Part shown: positions 47,201 through 58,365 of the stretch, one piece after another
Layout: each line of letters opens with the position of its first letter
How positions within the stretch are numbered: position 1 is the first letter of the stretch
Source of the DNA: Scortum barcoo
Taxonomy: Eukaryota > Chordata > Actinopteri > Centrarchiformes > Terapontidae
Reading direction: 5' to 3'
Length of the DNA stretch: 64,000 nucleotides
Assembly (NCBI GenBank): GCA_023238725.1
Contig: CM041534.1
Location: 25,859,303 to 25,923,302 of the forward strand
Position numbers and translations under genes: made by a program
Notes under the pieces: model-generated
What the model was told of the DNA's origin: nothing
Seen by the model: the letters and a program-made list of their open reading frames with translations, nothing else
The model's database searches: none

Positions 47201-50200
47201 TGTCTCTGGACTGTGACAACCAACGTGAGAACACTCTTAAACTCTGACAGTTAAAACCTCGCTTCATCAGTCGTTTCATGTCAAGTGATGGAGCCTCTGT
47301 GTGTTTCAGCTTGTGGAGTTCGAAAGGCCATGAATGAGTCGAGACAGACAGACCAATCAGCAGAGAGAATGTCTGCTCAAGGTAAGTCTGAATCTTCTTG
47401 TTGATGTAATCTGTTTCTCTTTCAGTCTGACTGTGGTGTATGTTTGTTGTTACCTGTCAGGTGAGGTCAGGGTGGTGGGGGGGGTTAATGCAGTGAAGGG
47501 GGCGTGGCCATGGATTGTGTCCCTGCATTGGAGAGGACGTCATGTGTGTGGAGCCACTGTGATTGGCAGAGACTGGCTGCTGACCGCTGCACACTGTGTC
47601 TATGGGTGAGAACTTTAATGAAGATTATTATTATTATTATTATTATTAAAACATTAAAACAAAAATAAACATTTAATGTCCATCACTCATTTCAAATGTA
47701 GAGTTATTTTAAACTATATTTATATATCATATATACAGTATTATATTATTATATCTCCTGACTGGTCTGCTGTGTAACATAACTGAGCTTTCCTTTAGTA
47801 AGTACAGCACCATAACATCTGATGTCAGGTTGCACATGACTGAAAAGTAACAGAGCTCAAAACTAAGTTTTCTGCAGCTGAAACTCTGGTTTATGACAGC
47901 AGTTGGTTGAGAAGCAGTGAAACATAAATCACAGGATAAAAACACAAAGCGCATGAACACAGCATATCAAGACAAAGTAAAAAATTGTATTAAATAAAGA
48001 ACACAACTTTATACTTCATACTGTTACAAAATGAGTGAAATTATGTGTAAAAATATGAAATGTAAGGATTTATTTGATTGGTGAACTTGGTATGAAGGAA
48101 GCTCATAGTTATAGTAACAACTTTCAATAAAGACATTTCTGCATAACTCCTGTCTTCATCATCAGTATTTAGCAGCAGTGGTGGTGTCCAGCTAACAGCA
48201 GGTTCTGGAAGCAGCTTATGTAAAAATACAAAAACACATAAATAATAATAATAAAACAATCACAAGATAATTTCTTTACTTTTAATCAGTATATTTTGGT
48301 TGTGTTCAGTGATTAAATACAGCTCATTTCTACACATTACTTTGTGGGTTTATATCTTTCACTTAATAAAAATAAATAACAGATAAAAAAAAAAAAAAAA
48401 AGGTAATTTCCCAGCTTGGGATCAATAAAGTATATCTTATCTAATAATAACTGTTAAACTAATCACATGTATTGATGGATTTATGACACGTCTTTGCTTC
48501 GCAGGAAGAACACCCCCCACGAGCCATGGTTGGCTGTTTTTGGGCTTCACTCTCAAAGTGATATAAACTTTTTGGACGTTCAGACCCGACATGTCGATCG
48601 CATTATCATCAACCAGCAGTACAACAGACAGACTAAACAGGCTGACATCGCCATGATGCATCTGCAGAAGCCAATCAACTTCACTCGTCAGTAACAGTAA
48701 AAATTTAAATTGAACAAATTCATTTTTTTACAGGATGAAGCTCATAAAATTTCTCTCTGTCACCTCATTTGTCATGAAGCTCAGCACACAAATTACTGAT
48801 TGGTTCGTAAAGAGCAACAACAACAAAACAAAGAAAAATTAAAGAGTAAACAAAAACAATCATCAGTTTGGCATTAATTTATAATTATAAAAGAGAACTT
48901 TAGAAACTGATTTTAGAAAAAGATATTATAAATTTAATCTGTAAGAGAAGCTTTGAAACTGCTGTAGTAATAAATACATCAAGGTATCAACAAGTTAACT
49001 GTGAATAATTCAAATAAATGCATTCAAAAGTGAAGAAAAAACAAATAAAAAAGTTTCACTTAAAAGATTTGGACATGGCACAATTATGGGTATAATGATA
49101 CAGTAGAGCATAATTTAAAATAAGTAGCAACAAATGGATGACAAGTTTCCATCTGACAGTTTACAGATGGTTTATTTCTATGTGGAGGATTAAAGTAAGC
49201 TGATAATCAAAAACGGGGGTATTTGATAAAATTGATTTGTGACAACAGATAGATAAAAAATTGTATCATCTGCATACAGTTTGAGAAACTGTACAGAGCA
49301 ATGAGGATGATAAATATGTTTCTTCCACAAAATCGTAAACAAGTTCTTATGTTTTCAGCCTTAAAATATTATGTTTCATGGTCAAAACTAAAACAAGAAA
49401 CTTTGTTGTCGTATCAGGTTATTTCAGTGCTTTACGTTGTATTGTGTTGTCCAGAGTTCATCCAGCCAACCTGTTTACCTCATGAAGGTCAGGATTTGAC
49501 AGCAGGAAGAAAATGTTTTATTGCTGGATGGGGACGTGATGCCGAGCAGGGTGAGAAACATCAGGACACAAACATAATTAACATCATGAATTAATTTGAG
49601 AATAAATTAGGATCCTCATAAATTTCATCAACTATCAGACTATTAGACTCTGTAGATATGAAACAGTACATGTATTCATACATTCAGTGCAGGATGTACA
49701 GTTATGTACAGATATGTGACCTCCTCAGTTTGGTATGTCCTCTGACACGAACAAAAACCGTTAAAATGGTGTATTACTGTCACAGCTCGCATGGCAAAAC
49801 AGAAATTCTGTCTCTCTCTCCACCTGTCTGTCTATGTCAGGTTCTCTTCCTGACGTTCTCCAGGAGGCTGAGGTTCCTCTGGTGGCTCAGGATCAGTGTC
49901 AGCTTCAGCTACCAGAGTACACCATCACTTCCAGCATGTTGTGTGCTGGATACCCCGAGGGAGGGGTCGACACCTGTCAGGTAATGACTCACATGGGCTC
50001 ACATGGACTCATCTGGACTTACATCGACTGTACAGTTAGTCCCCCATCAGGCTCTGATCCGGATCAGGTCTTGTTGTTGGAACAGATGATCCTAGGTAGC
50101 CTGCATGTATTTAGCCGTGACAGTCAGAGAGAAGGAGATACTGAACACCTCAGTAACGTTTACCCACCTGCTGACATCAGACTGTAGGGGAGGTGGTGCT

Positions 50201-50843
50201 GATGATGCTGCTGCTGCTGATGATGGTGATGATGTTGATGGTGATGGATGGTGAATGATGATGATAAATAAGGGCTCACAGCGGTCTCAGGACCAGAAGG
50301 CCTCCCTTAGAGGGGACTGTGAGGTCCCACACAGAAAAACAGCCTTTGGACAAAATGCTCTTTCTGTGAAGGCCAGTAAGATCTGGAACAGTCTTCCACT
50401 CTCCATAAGGGAGTGTCCCACATTACCAACCTTCAGAACTCACCTCAAATAGTAGCTGAAAGTGAACCACTTATCTTATGACCACTGATCTTTAATTTTT
50501 ATTTTTTGTATACTGTTTTGTAATGTGCTTTTATTGTGACCTATATTAGCATTATTGCTATAATCCGGCATATTTACGTCTATAGACGTTCATTAATGTG
50601 CACTGTCCCTAACAAATAAACAAATAAATTAAAAAAATAAATGATGATGGTGATGATGATGATGGTGATGAAGATGATGATGGTGCTGATGATGATGATG
50701 ATGATGGTGATGAAGATGATGATGGTGCTGATGACAATGATAATGATGATGGTGATGATGATACTGATGATGACGATGGTAATGATGATGATGGCGATGA
50801 TGGTGATGATGATGATGATGATGATGATGGATGATGGATGATG

Positions 50844-50893
<50 letters not shown>

Positions 50894-51023
50894 AAAGATG
50901 ACTGATGATGATGATGGCGGTGATGGTGATGATGATGCTGATGATGATGGTGCTGATGACGATGATGATGATGATAGTGATGATGACAATGGTGCTGCTG
51001 CTGCTGATGATGATGATGATGGT

Positions 51024-51075
<52 letters not shown>

Positions 51076-54000
51076 CCAGAGAAACAGCACCATTAGCACC
51101 ATATTAATTCATTATCAGCTGATTTTTGTTGAGACAGGTCAAAGTAACATTTTACTGATATCTTTGTGATGTTTACTGATACCGGGTATTAAACTGATTT
51201 GAGTGCTGATTGGTTGTTCAGCCCCCTCCTTGAACCGCCACCTTACTGTGGTGGAGGGGTTTGTGTGCCCGAATGATCCTAGGAGCTATGTTGTCGGGGG
51301 CATTACGCCCCTGGTAGGGTCTCCCATGGCAAACAGGTCCTAGGTGACGGGCCAGACTAAGAGCGGTTCACAAGCCCATCATGAACAGAAGAACATCAAG
51401 GACCGTTACGTCGCCCGGATTGGCGTTACCGGGGCCCCACCCTGGAGCCAGGCCTGGGGTTGGGGCTCGCAGGCGAGCGCCTGGTGGCCGGGTCTTTGCC
51501 CACGGGACCCGGCCGGGCTCAGCCCGAAATGGCGACGTGGGCCCGCCTTCCAGTAGGCTCACCACCCGCAGGAAGGTCCAGGGGCCGGTCTGTGCAATGT
51601 GGTTTGGGTAGCAGTCGTGGCGGCGGGGGGCCTCGACGACCCAATCCCTGGACCAAAACTCTGGCAATAGGGACATGGAATGTCACCTCGCTGGGGGGGA
51701 AGGAGCCTGAGCTTGTGCGGGAGGTTGAGAGGTACCGGCCCAGAGATAGTCGGGCTCACCTCCCACGCATAGCTTGGGCTCTGGAACCCAGCTCCTTGAG
51801 AGGGGCTGGACCCTCCACTACTCTGGAGTTGCCCAGGGTGAGCGGCGGCGAGCTGGTGTGGGCTTGCTTTATAGCTCCCCAGCTCAGCCGCCATGTGTTG
51901 GAGTTCACCCGTCCGTGAACGAGAGAGGGTCGCTTCCCTGCGCCTTCGGGTTGGGGATAGGTCTCTTGCTGTTGTTTGTGCCTACGGGCCGAACAGCAGT
52001 ACAGAGTACCCGGCCTTCTTGGAGTCCCTGGGAGGGGTACTTGATAGTGCTCCGACTGGGGACTCCATTGTTCTACTGGGGGACTTCAACAGCTCACGTG
52101 GGCAACAACAGTGATACCTGGAGGGGCGTGATCGGGAGGAACGGGCCTCCGATCTGATCTGAACCCGAGCGATGTGTTCTGTTATTGGACTTCTGTGCTA
52201 GTCACGAAGTTTGTCCATAACGAACACCATGTTCGAGCATAAGGGTGTCCATCAGTGCACGTGGCACCAGGACACCCTAGGCCGGAGGTCGATGATCGAC
52301 TTTGTTGTCGTTTCATCTGATCTCCGGCCGTATGTCTTGGACACTCGGGTAAAGAGAGGGGCTGAGTTGTCAACCGATCACCACCTGGTGGTGAGTTGGA
52401 TCCGCTGGCAGAGGAGGAAGTTGGACAGACCTGGCAGACCCAAACGTATTGTGAGGGTCTGTTGGGAACGTCTGGCCGAGCCCTCTGTCAGGGAGGTCTT
52501 CAACTCCCACCTCCGGAAGAGACCACCTTCTCACAGATTCCGAGGGAGGCTGGGAGACATTGAGTCCGAGTGGACCATGTTCTCTGCCTCCATTGTCGAC
52601 GCAGGGCGGTTCGGAAGTTGTGGACGCAAGGTCTCTGGTGCCTGTCGTGGCGGCAACTTCCCCTGAACCCGTGGTGGACACCGGAAGTAAGGGATGCCAG
52701 GGATGCCTGAAGAAGGAGTCCTGTCGAAGGCTGAAGAAGGAGTCCCTATCATGTTGGCCTGTGGGACTGCTGGCCTGTGGGAGTACCTGGTTGGCCAGGC
52801 CAAGCAAGCCGCAGCCCGGACGGTCCTCCAAGGCAAGCTTGACAGGGAGGTCCTGGGAGGCAAAGGAGTTCTGGAGGAGGTGAGGCCATGGAGGAGGACT
52901 ATTGGAGGACCTCGGGCCTCGAAGAGATTCTGAAGCAAACCGTCTCGGCGCCTCAGAAGGGGGAAGCAGTCACAAGACTCTGCCAACACTGTTTACAGTG
53001 GTGGGACATTGCAGGACTGGGGAGCTGTTGAGGATCTCCTCGAATGGGGACATTGTCGGATGGTGGAAGGAGGAAATACTTGCCTTCCTTCCAATGAGGA
53101 AGCGGAGGCTGGGGTCTCTGAGGTGGACTCGTCCATCACCCAGCGGGAAGCCAAGAAGTCACTGAGGTAGTCCATCCACAAGCAAAGCTAGGTCGCTTGA
53201 GCTCCTCGGTGGCAAGGCGCCGGGGGTGGATGAGATCCGCCCTGAGTACCTCAAATCTCTGGATGTTGTGGGGCTGTCTTGGCTGACACGCCTTTGCAAC
53301 ATTGCATGGAGGTTGGGGACAGTGCCTCTGGTGTGGCAAACTGGGGTGGTGGTCCCTCTTTTTAAAAAGGGGGACCGGAGAGTGTGTTCCAACTACAGGG
53401 GGATCACACTTCTCAGCCTCCCCGGGAAGGTCTATGCCAGGGTACTGGAGAGAGAATTCAAGCCGATAGTCGAAGCCCTCGGATTCAGGAGGAACAATGC
53501 GGTTTTCGTCCTGGTCGTGGAACACTGGACCAGCTCTATACCCTCCACAGGGTGCTTGAGGGTTTATGGGAGTTTGCCCAACCAGTCCACATGTGCTTTG
53601 TGGATCTGGAGAAGGCATTCGACCGTGTCCCTCGTGGTATTCTGTGGGGAGTGCTCCGCGAGTATGGGGTCCGGGGGCCTTTGCTAAGGGCTGTTCGGTC
53701 TCTGTACGACCGGAGCAGGAGCTTGGTTCGCATTGCCGGCAGTAAGTCAGACCTGTTCCCAGTGCATGTTGGACTCCGGCAGGGTTGCCCTTTGTCACCG
53801 GTCCTGTTCATAATCTTTATGGACAGGATTTCTAGGCGTAGCCAGGGGCCGGAGGGAGTCCGGTTTGGGAACCACAGGATTTCATCTCTGCTTTTTGCGG
53901 ATGATGTTGTCCTGATGGCTTCATCAGGCCAGGAACCTTCAGCATGTACTGGAGCGGTTTGCAGCCGAGTGTGAAGCGGCTGGGATGAGAATCAGCACCT

Positions 54001-55090
54001 CCAAATCCGAGGCCATGGTTCTCGACCGGAAAAGGGTGGCATGCCCTCTCCAGGTGGGTGGAGAGGTCCTGCCTCAAGTGGAGGAGTTCAAGTATCTCGG
54101 GGTCTTGTTCACGCAGTGAGGGAAAGATCGAGCGTGAGATTGACAGGCGGATTGGTGCAGCGTCCGCGAAGTTATGCGGTCGGTGTACCGGACCGTCGTG
54201 GTGAAGAAGGAGCTGAGTCGAAAGGCGAAGCTCTCGATTTACCGGTCAATCTACGCTCCCACCCTCACCTATGGTCATGAACTTTGGGTAATGACCGAAA
54301 GGACAAGATCGCGGATACAAGCGGCCGAAATGAGTTTCCTCCGCAGGGTGGCTGGGCGCTCCCTTAGAGATAGGGGTGAGAAGCTCGGTCACTCACTTTG
54401 GCCGGGAGGAGCTCGGAGTAGAGCCGCTGCTCCTTCGCTGATCGAGAGGAGTCAGCTGAGGTGGCTTGGGCATCTGTTTCGGATGCCCCCTGGACGCCTC
54501 CCTAGGGAGGTGTTCCAGGCATGTCCCACCGGGAGGAGGCCTCGGGGAAGACCCAGGACACGCTGGAGAAACTATGTCTCTCGGCTGGCCTGGGAACGCC
54601 TCGGGAGTCCCCCCGGAAGAGCTGGAGGAAGTGTCTGGGGTGAGGGAAGTCTGGGCATCTCTGCTCAGACTGCTGCCTCCGCGACCCGGTCCCGGACCAA
54701 GGCGGATGAAGAAGATGAAGAAGATGAAGAAGATGGTTGTTCAGCCACAGTGTGAACTCACAGTGATTTGTTAATAAAGTCTCAATGTGCTGTTATTTCC
54801 AGGGCGACTCCGGAGGTCCACTAATGTGTCTGGAAGATGGACACTGGACTCTGATTGGTCAGTTTTACCCACACACACAGACACACACACACACACACAC
54901 ACATACACACATACACTCTGTGATGAAGTTGAGATCTAAGGAAATGGTGTATTCTGATTGGTTCCTAACAGGTGTGTCATCATTTGGGATTGGCTGTGGG
55001 CGTCCCCACAGACCTGGAGTCTACGCTCGAGTTTCTGCCTTCACGTCTTGGATCGCTCAGACCCGACGCTCCTCTTTCTCCTCCTCCTGA
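38284..55090 (+). CDS. tmprss15: Enteropeptidase (transmembrane serine protease 15), complete
   Basis: Type II membrane protease of the gut brush border that activates trypsinogen. 27 coding exons, 1,027 residues (human 1,019): 38284-38395 (TM), 38478-38602, 38859-38926, 39089-39231 (SEA), 39479-39529 (Pro/Thr linker), 39766-39885 (LDLa1), 40751-40859, 41009-41118, 41243-41383 (CUB1), 42000-42149, 42393-42498, 44203-44359, 44451-44592 (MAM), 44778-44867, 45186-45311, 45402-45545 (CUB2), 45628-45738 (LDLa2), 46328-46451, 46627-46722, 47175-47224 (SRCR), 47310-47381, 47461-47605, 48505-48686, 49455-49550, 49841-49980, 54803-54857, 54972-55090 (protease). All phases agree. The catalytic triad is present: TAAHC, DIAMMHL, GDSGGP; Asp six residues before the Ser gives trypsin-like S1. 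The activation site reads EVR-VVGG (human K-IVGG). The exosite loop is NRQTKQAD where human has NRRRKDND, so only the last Lys is kept. The human locus is on chromosome 21, not with CSF1R. Confidence 0.95.
40342..40371. repeat. (CA)n microsatellite
   Basis: Simple CA repeat in the tmprss15 intron between LDLa1 and CUB1. Comparable CA-rich tracts lie at 40,860-40,930 and 41,119-41,225 in the CUB1 introns. Confidence 0.85.
41443..41850. repeat. Cluster of CAACACGT / ACGTGTTG inverted motifs
   Basis: The tmprss15 intron between CUB1 and MAM contains many copies of ACATGTGGTTGACGTGTTGA, AACACGTTGCTGATGTGTTA, CAACGCGTTTTAACGCGTTG and AACATGTTGCTGAACATCACG type sequence. Both orientations alternate, so it forms short palindromes around CACGTG-like cores. 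No coding frame. Confidence 0.7.
42846..42970. repeat. Inverted pair of telomere-like repeats
   Basis: AGGGTTAGGGTTAGGGT at ~42,846-42,862 faces AACCCTAACCCTAAC at ~42,955-42,969, with about 90 AT-rich bases between them, giving a small hairpin-capable inverted repeat. Confidence 0.85.
43129..43200 (-). mobile_element. tRNA-like SINE head, second copy
   Basis: The minus strand reads GCAGCAGCTCAGTCTGTGGG, then a B-box-like GTCACTGGTTCAAATCC. Same family as 31,563-31,632 (shared CTTGGCTTGGGAAC). Confidence 0.6.
44581..44705. repeat. ~29-bp minisatellite that duplicates the MAM exon 3' splice junction
   Basis: Four units of the form CCCCCATACCAGGTATCACA followed by CAGACCACA begin inside the last MAM exon (44451-44592) and run into the intron. 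Units 1, 3 and 4 contain an intact CAGGTAT donor; unit 2 has CACTTAT. Only the first donor (44,592/44,593) keeps phase 1 with the CUB2 exon. Confidence 0.85.
46175..46207. repeat. (CTAAA)n microsatellite
   Basis: Six CTAAA units in the intron between LDLa2 and SRCR; a (TG)n (46,300-46,322) abuts the SRCR acceptor. Confidence 0.85.
46790..47040. repeat. AGAACY/TCTAGA hexamer minisatellite
   Basis: Degenerate six-base units (AGAACC, AGAACT, TCTAGA, GATAGA) in the SRCR intron produce an Arg/Thr-rich plus-strand frame and a Leu/Val-rich minus-strand frame; neither is a gene. Confidence 0.8.
47640..48385. other. tmprss15 protease intron, no gene seen
   Basis: AT-rich sequence with a (ATT)n at ~47,625-47,648. 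No exon candidates between the His-exon and Asp-exon of the protease domain. Confidence 0.5.
48386..48442 (+). mobile_element. LINE 3' tail
   Basis: An A-run is followed by GGTAATTTCCCAGCTTGGGA and TCAATAAAGTATATCTTATC, a terminal sequence common to several fish LINE families. Nothing upstream is recognisable. Confidence 0.5.
48687..49454. other. tmprss15 intron, nothing recognised
   Basis: AT-rich unique intron between the Asp-exon and the next protease exon. Confidence 0.6.
50262..50640 (+). mobile_element. LINE 3' terminal fragment
   Basis: The frame ending at 50,452 reads FGQNALSVKASKIWNSLPLS and IRECPTLPTFRTHLK, the usual C-terminus of RT proteins in several LINE clades, followed by an AT-rich 3' UTR ending in AAATAAACAAATAAATTAAA. 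Confidence 0.75.
50641..51075. repeat. (ATG)n / (GATGAT)n microsatellite
   Basis: About 430 bases of GAT/GGT/GCT triplets in the tmprss15 intron before the Ser-exon; a shorter tract precedes at ~50,190-50,260. Long His, Asp and Met frames here are artefacts. Confidence 0.95.
51224..54733 (+). mobile_element. RTE/Rex3-like LINE, near full length, with 13-bp target site duplication
   Basis: Inserted in the intron just before the catalytic-Ser exon of tmprss15. TGGTTGTTCAGCC occurs at 51,211-51,223 and again at 54,734-54,746, marking the target-site duplication. Inside: an APE endonuclease part (TWHQDTLGRRSMIDFVVVSS at ~52,260), RT motifs (FVDLEKAFDRVPRG ~53,595; LRQGCPLSPVLFIIFMD ~53,770; SSLLFADDVVLMASS ~53,885), the thumb region (IYRSIYAPTLTYGHELWVM ~54,235) and a (GATGAAGAA)n tail, which is typical of the RTE group. 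The single long frame is cut by several frameshifts and stops (e.g. around 52,115, 52,670 and 54,118), so it is inactive. Confidence 0.88.
54871..54915. repeat. (CA)n filling the last tmprss15 intron
   Basis: CA repeat inside the 114-base intron 54,858-54,971. Confidence 0.9.
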
Positions 55091-55109
55091 GCTTTTGACT
55101 GTTAAAATT

Positions 55110-55115
55110 AATAAA
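55110..55115 (+). terminator. Poly(A) signal for tmprss15
   Basis: AATAAA in AAATTAATAAAAG, 20 bases after the TGA at 55,088-55,090, followed by a T-rich stretch. Confidence 0.7.
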
Positions 55116-55189
55116 AGTTATTTTAACTCCTTCCTTGTTTGTTCTGTCCTGATTCTTTTCTTCACTTTTAGGCAGTGTTTTGCAAAAGC

Positions 55190-55395
55190 AGCAGGATCAC
55201 TTTTGGGGACTTTTCTAGCCTTTGTTGTACATAGGACAGCTGAAGAGTGACAGGAAAGGTGGGGAGAGAGGAGGGGAAGACATGCAGCAAATGGGCCCCA
55301 GGCGGGAATCAAACCAGGGTCCACTGCAGTTAGGCCCATGGCCTCATACACGTGCGCGCGCTCTTCTGACTGAGCCACCTGCGCCACAGCAGGAT
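55190..55395 (-). mobile_element. tRNA-derived SINE
   Basis: The minus strand starts GGCGCAGGTGGCTCAGTCAG (A box), has a B box in CCTGGTTTGATTCCCGCC, and continues with CATTTGCTGCATGTCTTCCC and CTTTCCTGTCACTC, a body found in many fish SINEs. Stems do not form a tRNA. Confidence 0.75.
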
Positions 55396-55535
55396 TACTT
55401 TTTTAATTGAATTCTTCTCCACAGGTGTACCAGGTAAGCAGGAGTCAGCTGGAGTCTAACATAGCAAAACTTGCTAATCATAAAATGCTAACTTCATGAA
55501 ACTCTATCACAGCTGCTAAAGTTGGGCTGTTACTA

Positions 55536-57112
55536 CACTGCTCAAAAAAATAAAGCGAATTAACTTAACACTTTTTCAACACAGTGTAACTCCAAGTCAG
55601 TCACACTTCTGTGAAATCAAACTGTCCACTTAGGAAGCAACACTGATTGACAATTCAATTTCACATGCTATTGTGCAAATAGAATAGACAACAGGTGGAA
55701 ATTATAGGCAATTAGCAAGACACCCCCAATAAAGGAGTGGTTCTGCAGGTGGTGACCACAGACCACTTCTCAGTTCCTATGCTTTCTGGCTGATGTTTTG
55801 GTCACTTTTGAATGCTGGCGGTGCTTTCACTCTAGTGGTAGCATGAGACGGAGTCTACAACCCACACAAGTGGCTCAGGTAGTGCAGCTCATCCAGGATG
55901 GCACATCAATGCGAGCTGTGGCAAGAAGGTTTGCTGTGTCTGTCAGCGTAGTGTCCAGAGCATGGAGGTGCCTACCAGGAGACAGGCCAGTACATCAGGA
56001 GACGTGGAGGAGGCCGTAGGAGGGCAACAACCCAGCAGCAGGACCGCTACCTCCGCCTTTGTGCAAGGAGGAACAGGAGGAGCACTGCCAGAGCCCTGCA
56101 AAATGACCTCCAGCAGGCCACAAATGTGCATGTGTCTGCTCAAACGGTCAGAAACAGACTCCATGAGGGTGGTATGAGGGCCCGACGTCCACAGGTGGGG
56201 GTTGTGCTTACAGCCCAACACCGTGCAGGACGTTTGGCATTTGCCAGAGAACACCAAGATTGGCAAATTCGCCACTGGCGCCCTGTGCTCTTCTTTACAG
56301 ATGAAAGCAGGTTCACACTGAGCACATGTGACAGACATGACAGAGTCTGGAGACGCCGTGGAGAACGTTCTGCTGCCTGCAACATCCTCCAGCATGACCG
56401 GTTTGGCAGTGGGTCAGTAATGGTGTGGGAGTGGCATTTCTTTGGGGGGGGGCCTGCACAGCCCTCCATGTGCTCGCCAGAGGTAGCCTGACTGCCATTA
56501 GGTACCGAGATGAGATCCTCAGACCCCTTGTGAGACCATATGCTGGTGCGGTTGGCCCTGGGTTCCTCCTAATGCAAGACAATGCTAGACCTCATGTGGC
56601 TGGAGTGTGTCAGCAGTTCCTGCAAGACAAAGGCATTGATGCTATGGACTGGCCCGCCCGTTCCCCAGACCTGAATCCAAATTGAGCACATCTGGGACAT
56701 CATGTCTCGCTCCATCCACCAACGCCACGTTGCACCACAGGACTGTCCAGGAGTTGGCGGATGCTTTAGTCCAGGTTCTGGGAGAAGATCCCTCAGGAGA
56801 CCATCCGCCACCTCATCAGGAGCATGCCCAGGCGTTGTAGGGAGGTCATACAGGCACGTGGAGGCCACACACACTACTGAGCCTCATTTTGACTTGTTTT
56901 AAGGACATTACATCAAAGTTGGATCAGCCTGTAGTGTGTTTTTCCACTTTAATTTTGAGTGGGACTCCAAATCCAGACCTCCATAATTTTTGTGTGATTT
57001 TGTTGTCAGCACATTCAACTATGTAAAGAACAAAGTATTTAATAAGAATATTTCATTCATTCAGATCTAGGATGTGTTATTTTAGTGTTCCCTTTATTTT
57101 TTTTGAGCAGTA
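55536..57112 (+). mobile_element. Tc1/mariner-type DNA transposon with broken transposase
   Basis: Terminal repeats CTGCTCAAAAAAATAAAG (left, ~55,538) and, inverted, CTGCTCAAAAAAAATAAAGG (right, ~57,110). The transposase runs from MRRSLQPTQVAQVVQLIQDG (~55,843) through paired helix-turn-helix parts, the first catalytic Asp in FFTDESRFT (~56,300), the second in LMQDNARPHVAGV (~56,575), and the Glu in an IEHIWDIM block (~56,685). Spacing fits the DD34E class. At least three single-base indels (near 55,970, 56,440 and 56,673) break the frame, so it is a pseudogene in the tmprss15-ttc1 spacer. Confidence 0.9.
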
Positions 57113-57221
57113 TATTTATAAAGTATTCAAAGTCTGTTGAAATGTAACACACTTGGAAATCTCCAATTTTTTTTCTTGTTTCAAGTTCCCAAAACAGACT
57201 AGTGCTGGCTTAATGGTTCAC

Positions 57222-57566
57222 TGAGGCTCAGGGACAGCTTCATCCTGCAGGCCATAAGACTTTTAAACTCTGTCCACAGCACCACCACTTTTTAAATAAC
57301 ACCTTCACTTCTTGTTGTATATATTTTTCTATTTTGTATGTATGTATGTCTCCCTAACTTTAAAATTTTATTACTCTAGTTTATTTATCTTAAATTTTAT
57401 ATTTTTATTTTTTATATTATCTTTTTTTCTTTTTGAGAGCCTTTATTGTTGTCAATATTCTTTTTAGCATTGTTAGGAGAGCCTGGGATTTAAGAATTTC
57501 ATTACCACCAATGATTGCTGATGTAAATTGTTGTGTAATGACAATAAATTCTTGTAATCTTAAAGA
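57222..57566 (+). mobile_element. L2-clade LINE 3' end
   Basis: Ends in CATAAGACTTTTAAACTCTG (last coding residues), an AT-rich UTR, TGTTGTGTAATGACAATAAA and a short TTCTTGTAATCTTAA tail; matches the 3' ends of the copies at 10.2 kb and 27.5 kb. Confidence 0.8.
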
Positions 57567-58080
57567 ACTGTTTATTCATACAGTGTCAAAGAAAAGGCAG
57601 GTGTAAAGAAACGAAAGGGAAGTTTTCAATTTCCAGCAGATTTTACATGAAGCAGAAATGAGCTCTGATTATCATTAAAACACACACAGAGTACAGATTG
57701 AAACATAACCTGAATGAATATGTGACAATAACTTTATTTTTTATTCCATCTGGCCCTTTGTTTTATCACCTATGAACATGTACCTGATAATTTAATAATT
57801 TGATTACAATGATTCTTCCTTTCCGGTAAGTGATTTGCCTCTCTTGATTTAGACTACTGTTTAATGTGTTGAATAGTTTATTTGAGAGAAAATGATGCAA
57901 TATAATGGCATGTTTATATGTTTATCTTTATTAATACCGTTATATATTATTCTATAGGTTATTTTATATTACATATTAGCTTTTTGTATCTTATATTATT
58001 TGTTCATCATTTTATATGTATTATATTATGATGTGAATGTTGATCTTTAATAAACAAACTGAAGTCATAGCTGATCTGAT
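57567..58080. other. Spacer, nothing recognised
   Basis: AT-rich sequence with no frame, RNA or named repeat. Confidence 0.6.
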
Positions 58081-58109
58081 CCAGCGGGGGGCGGAAATGA
58101 GCCGAATGG

Positions 58110-58365
58110 GTGGGTTAGAAGAAGAAGAAGAAGAAGAAGAAGAAGAAGCTCTCTGGAATATTCTAGACATTCAGACTCTGTGTTGGACTCTTTTCTGGTT
58201 CTGGTCCCTGTTCTGGTCTCTGTTCCGGCTGATGAGCCGGTTCTGACAGACCCGGACCCGGAGCAGGTCTCCGGTTAGAAACAAGCAGCAGCAGAAGAAG
58301 AAGAAGAAGCGCGTCAGTGTCCCGGAAGTGATAAGTGAGTCTTCTGCAGGCTAATCTGTTAGCAG
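58110..58365 (+). promoter_or_regulatory. Probable ttc1 promoter and 5' UTR exon
   Basis: A GC-richer block after kilobases of AT-rich DNA. It contains (GAA)n at ~58,118-58,148 and a strong ETS-type site CCGGAAGTG at 58,322-58,330, the kind found at TATA-less housekeeping starts. A donor AGCAGGTATG ends a possible untranslated exon at 58,365. The first coding exon has its own acceptor at 59,318, so an upstream untranslated exon is required. Confidence 0.5.

Noticed and set aside
49981..50187. Read-through extension after the tmprss15 exon ending at 49,980
   Set aside because: It has a proper GTAATG donor, and the next conserved residues (GDSGGP) are at 54,803; the extension has no similarity to proteases.
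55798..56902. Several overlapping frames that might be separate genes
   Set aside because: They are pieces of one Tc1-type transposase broken by indels.
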